Below, in pieces: positions 14,145 to 16,445 of a DNA stretch of 16,445 nt. A program made the position numbers and the translations under genes. Below the pieces are notes generated by a model that was not told where the DNA came from, searched no databases, and was given only the letters and a program-made list of their open reading frames with translations. The stretch is from Cupriavidus taiwanensis (GTDB taxonomy: Bacteria; Pseudomonadota; Gammaproteobacteria; Burkholderiales; Burkholderiaceae), in NCBI RefSeq assembly GCF_900250075.1, contig NZ_OFTT01000005.1:1-16445 (forward strand). The letters run 5' to 3'. Within the stretch, counting starts at the first letter, position 1, and each line of letters begins with the position of its first letter.

Positions 14145-14406
14145 TGGCCTCGTCCTGGGGGCGTAATGGCGAGCCGTGCGAATTGGCGCATGCATTCGGC
14201 ACCGTCGCTTGGACTTTTTGTAAATACCCTTTTTGCCCGGAAATGGCAACAGGCGCGAACTTTAAGACTTCTTGCCCTTTGCACTCGAAATCTTCGAGCC
14301 AGGGTATTTGGCCGCTTGCGCGCTTCCGCTATTGCGTCAGGTTCAAACAGCGGAACGTCGTAGTGGACCTGCCGGCGCGTTTCGCGCACGTTCGCCTGCC
14401 AAGCGG
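14145..14406. other. Stretch without a recognised gene
   Basis: Open frames exist on both strands but none resembles a known family. One minus-strand frame includes IPWLEDFECKGQEVLKFAP and continues about 35 residues without a stop, with no start codon; it could be a remnant but is unassigned. Confidence 0.4.
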
Positions 14407-14718
14407 CTACGCAGCATGCCGCATCAGGTCGCAAATGCTGGGGAAGACTTTGGTACTCCAGGTTGGGCCACGGACCAAATCGTAGTGACTGCCTCCCGGG
14501 ATATTGACGAGACGCTTGTAGCGCGAGGACAAGCCGCGGCACAGGTCATGCGTAGCGTGAGTCTGTCCGCAACTGGATATGTCGTCAAGCTCGCCTTCGA
14601 TGGTCAACAACACGCTGGAACGGATATCCTGGGGACGCACGGCCTGGCCCGGCACCTGCCAAGTGCCGAAGGCTGCACGCCGGAAGCTGGACGAATTGCG
14701 GACGCAATTCTCGACGAA
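14407..14718 (-). pseudogene. phaZ: C-terminal fragment of intracellular polyhydroxyalkanoate depolymerase
   Basis: The minus strand encodes 103 residues ending at a TAG (14407-14409) that match the C-terminal domain of intracellular PHB depolymerases, cytoplasmic hydrolases that mobilise stored polyester. The key segments are GTWQVPGQAVRPQDIRSSVL, LLTIEGELDDISSCGQTHAT, HDLCRGLSSRYKRL, and PGGSHYDLVRGPTWSTKVFP. These cover the last strand with the catalytic-triad Asp (within GELDDI) and His (GSHYD). Similarity fades just above 14718 and the nucleophile-bearing N-terminal two thirds are absent. The frame stays open well beyond, but that sequence is the reverse of the H-NS remnant and is not depolymerase-like. 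It is therefore a 5'-deleted fragment, placed head to head against the next remnant. Confidence 0.75.
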
Positions 14719-14762
14719 GCTGAGGCGGGTCCGCGACCAGACCGTCATCGCGTAGGAACGGG

Positions 14763-15204
14763 CAGGCCAGCGAGCGCCGCGCTTTGCGCGAACTGGATGC
14801 GGAGCGCACTGCGCGCCAAAAGAGCGATCGGTTGGTCGAAGAAATTGCGAGCCGAACTGGCGGCAGCCCGCCACGAAGCCCGCGACGCGGCGGTGGTGCA
14901 GGCCGAGACACGTGCCCGACTCGAAACCCAGGTCGCGGCGCTCACCACGCGGCTTGCGGCCTGCCGACGCTGCAGCGCGGAAAGCGGCCGACGACCTGGC
15001 CACGGTGCAGTCGGAACTCGCCGCGGCGGGGTGCTTCGATCCACCGCCCCTCCACCGCCGCCCCCGCCTCCATCCGCGCCAGCGCCGGTGGTCTGCTACC
15101 GTAACGCCGCGGGGCAGAGTTGGGACGGGTAGGGCGAGATGCCCGACTGGCTGCGGCGGGCGGTCAATGCGGGGCAGAGCAAGGAATTTTACCGGGTTGG
15201 ATAG
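14763..15204 (+). pseudogene. Decayed coiled-coil (KfrA-like) plus H-NS-domain gene
   Basis: Segments of one protein appear in different frames. Frame 3 (14763-14845): ASERRALRELDAERTARQKS, DRLVEEIA. Frame 1 (about 14844-14962): ELAAARHEARDAAVVQAETR, ARLETQVAALTTRLA. Frame 2 (about 14963-15035): ADAAARKAADDLATVQSELA. Back in frame 1: a proline-rich linker (PPPPPPPPSAPAP) and an H-NS DNA-binding domain VVCYRNAAGQSWDG, stop, GEMPDWLRRAVNAGQSKEFY, ending with TAG at 15202. The internal TAG (15130-15132) replaces the basic residue of the TWxGKG loop that contacts the DNA minor groove. The long Ala/Glu/Arg heptads resemble KfrA-type DNA-binding proteins; the H-NS assignment is the more secure. The N-terminal DNA-binding part is missing, cut near the depolymerase fragment. 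Confidence 0.75.
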
Positions 15205-15380
15205 TATCACCGACGCATTCGGCCCTCTGTCCAATGGCGGATGTGACGAGGGCGAGGCTGTGCGATTAGGCGCGAGAATTCGGAAGGAAGGCTTGGCGCA
15301 GGCGAGAAGCGAACGACACGCAAGAGACAAGGTCTCACCGTCCATGGGATTAGGAAGCGTCTGCACCTGCAGTGACTTCA
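15205..15380. other. Upstream region of the AT-hook H-NS gene
   Basis: No gene seen. An in-frame stop at 15351 limits how far upstream the next gene can begin. AGGAAG at 15352-15357 could serve a GTG at 15372, at a long spacing. No clear sigma-70 promoter was found. Confidence 0.4.
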
Positions 15381-16445
15381 ATGAAGGAAAACAAATTGGC
15401 CCCAGAGCAAGAAGTTGAACCCTTTGTCGCGAGCAATGCGACGGACGGACTTGGTCAGATGGAGCTGCCCATCGCTGAGGCGATGCGTGACGCTGATCCC
15501 GTCATTGGTGAAGCCAGTGGTGCATGCGTCGGTAGTGGCAGCGTTGACACTCAGCCCCGACGCTTGGACTTCTGGTCGACAAGCCGGGATAGCAGCCCGA
15601 CGGCGATCGTGTCATATCGGCGCCGACGGCCTTACGCAGCCCCGGCCGCTTCAACGGAAGACGTGGCACCGGAAGAATCGAGGGAAGCTGCCGCCTCGGC
15701 CGCGTTGACTAAATCCGACGCGCGGGAAGCGCCCATTGAAGCCATGCCCGCGGAAGCGACCACTGAAGCCGCGGCTGAAGCTCCGATTGAAGTTCTGGCC
15801 ACGGACGAACCGATGGAAACTGCCGCCCAGGACAATCTGACCGAAACGGTTGCCCCCGTAGCACCGCTTTACGCCCCAGCTCCGGAAGCTGCGCCTGAAG
15901 AGAGGCGGGCCCCTAAGAGCGGTCGGAAGCCGAAAGCGCTCGCGGAAACCGCCACTCTGGAAGCAGCGCCTGACGAGACGCGGGCCCCGAAGCGCGGTCC
16001 CAAGCCGAAAGCGCTCACCGAAACTGCCACTCCGGAAGCAGCGCCGGAAAAGAGGCGGACCTCGAAGCGCGGTCGGAAGCCGAAAATCCTGGCTGAAGTT
16101 GCCGCTCCGGAAGTCACAACTCAAGAGACCTCAACCCGGAAGCGCGGGCCGAAGCAGATAACACTGCCTGGAGTGGAGGCTGCCCCGAATGCGCCGACTC
16201 AGAAGACGCGAACCCGGAAGCCGCGACAGGAGCAAAAAGCGCCTACCGCAACCCAAAGCCCATCCCAGTCCTCACTGCTCGCTCAACTGGCATCTGTCAA
16301 TGCTCAACTTGAGCAATTGCGAGCCACGGAAGTGCCAAAGGTCGTGGAGGAGATTCGGCAGTGGATGCAGGAGTATGACCTCAGCATTGAGGACATTGCG
16401 GGCAGGCCGGTTGAGCCCGCTGCCCGCGCTGTTCCGACCAAGACT
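15381..16445 (+). CDS. H-NS-family nucleoid protein with N-terminal AT-hook-like repeats (partial, runs off right edge)
   Basis: An open frame of 355 codons with no stop before the window end. Residues 1-95 are unremarkable. Residues about 95-175 are rich in Ala, Glu and Pro. Residues 178-278 hold four 25-26-residue repeats, each starting with a basic motif (SGRKPK, KRGPKPK, KRGRKPK, KRGPKQ) and a degenerate fifth (RKPRQEQK); these resemble AT-hooks that bind AT-rich minor groove. Residues 302-339 (QLASVNAQLEQLRATEVPKV, VEEIRQWMQEYDLSIEDI) match the helical oligomerisation segment that precedes the DNA-binding domain in short Burkholderiales H-NS proteins. That domain should follow outside the window. 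Known H-NS proteins silence AT-rich foreign DNA. The start is uncertain: ATG 15381 lacks a good ribosome site, GTG 15372 and TTG 15396 (with AAGGA before it) are alternatives. It follows a dead H-NS gene. Confidence 0.8.
   Translation, partial: MKENKLAPEQEVEPFVASNATDGLGQMELPIAEAMRDADPVIGEASGACVGSGSVDTQPRRLDFWSTSRDSSPTAIVSYRRRRPYAAPAASTEDVAPEESREAAASAALTKSDAREAPIEAMPAEATTEAAAEAPIEVLATDEPMETAAQDNLTETVAPVAPLYAPAPEAAPEERRAPKSGRKPKALAETATLEAAPDETRAPKRGPKPKALTETATPEAAPEKRRTSKRGRKPKILAEVAAPEVTTQETSTRKRGPKQITLPGVEAAPNAPTQKTRTRKPRQEQKAPTATQSPSQSSLLAQLASVNAQLEQLRATEVPKVVEEIRQWMQEYDLSIEDIAGRPVEPAARAVPTKT
15912..16214 (+). repeat. Four tandem 75-78-base repeats encoding AT-hook-like units
   Basis: Units at 15912-15986, 15987-16061, 16062-16136 and 16137-16214 (the last 78 bases) are in phase with the reading frame. 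The first two are closest in sequence (sharing AAGCCGAAAGCGCTC and GAAGCAGCGCC); the later two diverge progressively. Tandem in-frame repeats of this kind can expand or contract by slippage or recombination. Confidence 0.8.

Noticed and set aside
14407..15381. A single 324-residue minus-strand gene
   Set aside because: Only the last 103 residues resemble PHA depolymerase; the rest is the reverse complement of an H-NS/coiled-coil remnant and of intergenic DNA.
15651..16124. Minus-strand frame with repeated FRSG/FRLPTALRGP units
   Set aside because: It is the antisense of the tandem repeats in the AT-hook H-NS gene; the plus frame has a known family match and stays open over 355 codons.
1..16445. 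CRISPR arrays, tRNA or rRNA genes, intact insertion sequences
   Set aside because: No spaced short direct repeats of CRISPR type, no tRNA cloverleaf or rRNA sequence, and no transposase frame was recognised on either strand.

Overview
The window looks like a chromosome or megaplasmid segment from a beta-proteobacterium of the order Burkholderiales. A Cupriavidus/Ralstonia-like Burkholderiaceae member is the best guess, but the species cannot be fixed from the sequence alone. Reasons: high-GC coding sequence; two Bug-type (TctC) periplasmic binding proteins; a Burkholderiales-style porin ending in Phe; H-NS proteins of the Burkholderiaceae type; and a trace of polyhydroxyalkanoate (PHA) depolymerase.

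Region 1 (about 1-12690) is a coherent organic-acid or sugar-acid uptake and catabolism cluster. From the left edge: a pyruvate kinase fragment (minus, runs off the window); a GntR-type regulator with two winged-helix segments (minus); then on the plus strand a porin, a Bug binding protein, phosphoglycerate mutase and triosephosphate isomerase. Convergent to these on the minus strand are a decarboxylating 2-hydroxyacid dehydrogenase of the isocitrate/isopropylmalate/tartrate family and, downstream of it, a seven-bladed lactonase-like beta-propeller. A plus-strand transporter operon follows: a second Bug protein, TctB and TctA (ATGA overlap between the first two). A rho-independent terminator closes it, and an AbrB-family membrane protein follows.

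The promoters of pyruvate kinase, porin, dehydrogenase and the second Bug/TctBA operon share a palindromic GTAC/AAAGTAC element that overlaps core promoter elements in the first three. The simplest reading is one regulon repressed by the linked GntR protein. Inferred flow: porin, then Bug/TctABC uptake, then lactone opening and NAD-dependent oxidation or decarboxylation, then three-carbon phosphates handled by triosephosphate isomerase, phosphoglycerate mutase and pyruvate kinase. The substrate is unknown. The absence of an acid-sugar kinase in the window means part of the pathway lies elsewhere.

Region 2 (about 12690-15380) is a gene graveyard. It holds a PepSY gene with a one-base frameshift, a response regulator cut off after about 22 codons, a frameshifted cold-shock gene, the antisense C-terminal end of an intracellular PHA depolymerase, and a coiled-coil plus H-NS-domain gene broken by frameshifts and a stop in its DNA-binding loop. 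The fragments have unrelated origins, which suggests repeated rearrangement at this spot.

Region 3 (15381 to the right edge) is a large open frame without a stop: an H-NS-family protein with an unusual N-terminal extension carrying about four 25-residue repeats, each with an AT-hook-like basic motif. The C-terminal DNA-binding domain lies beyond the window.
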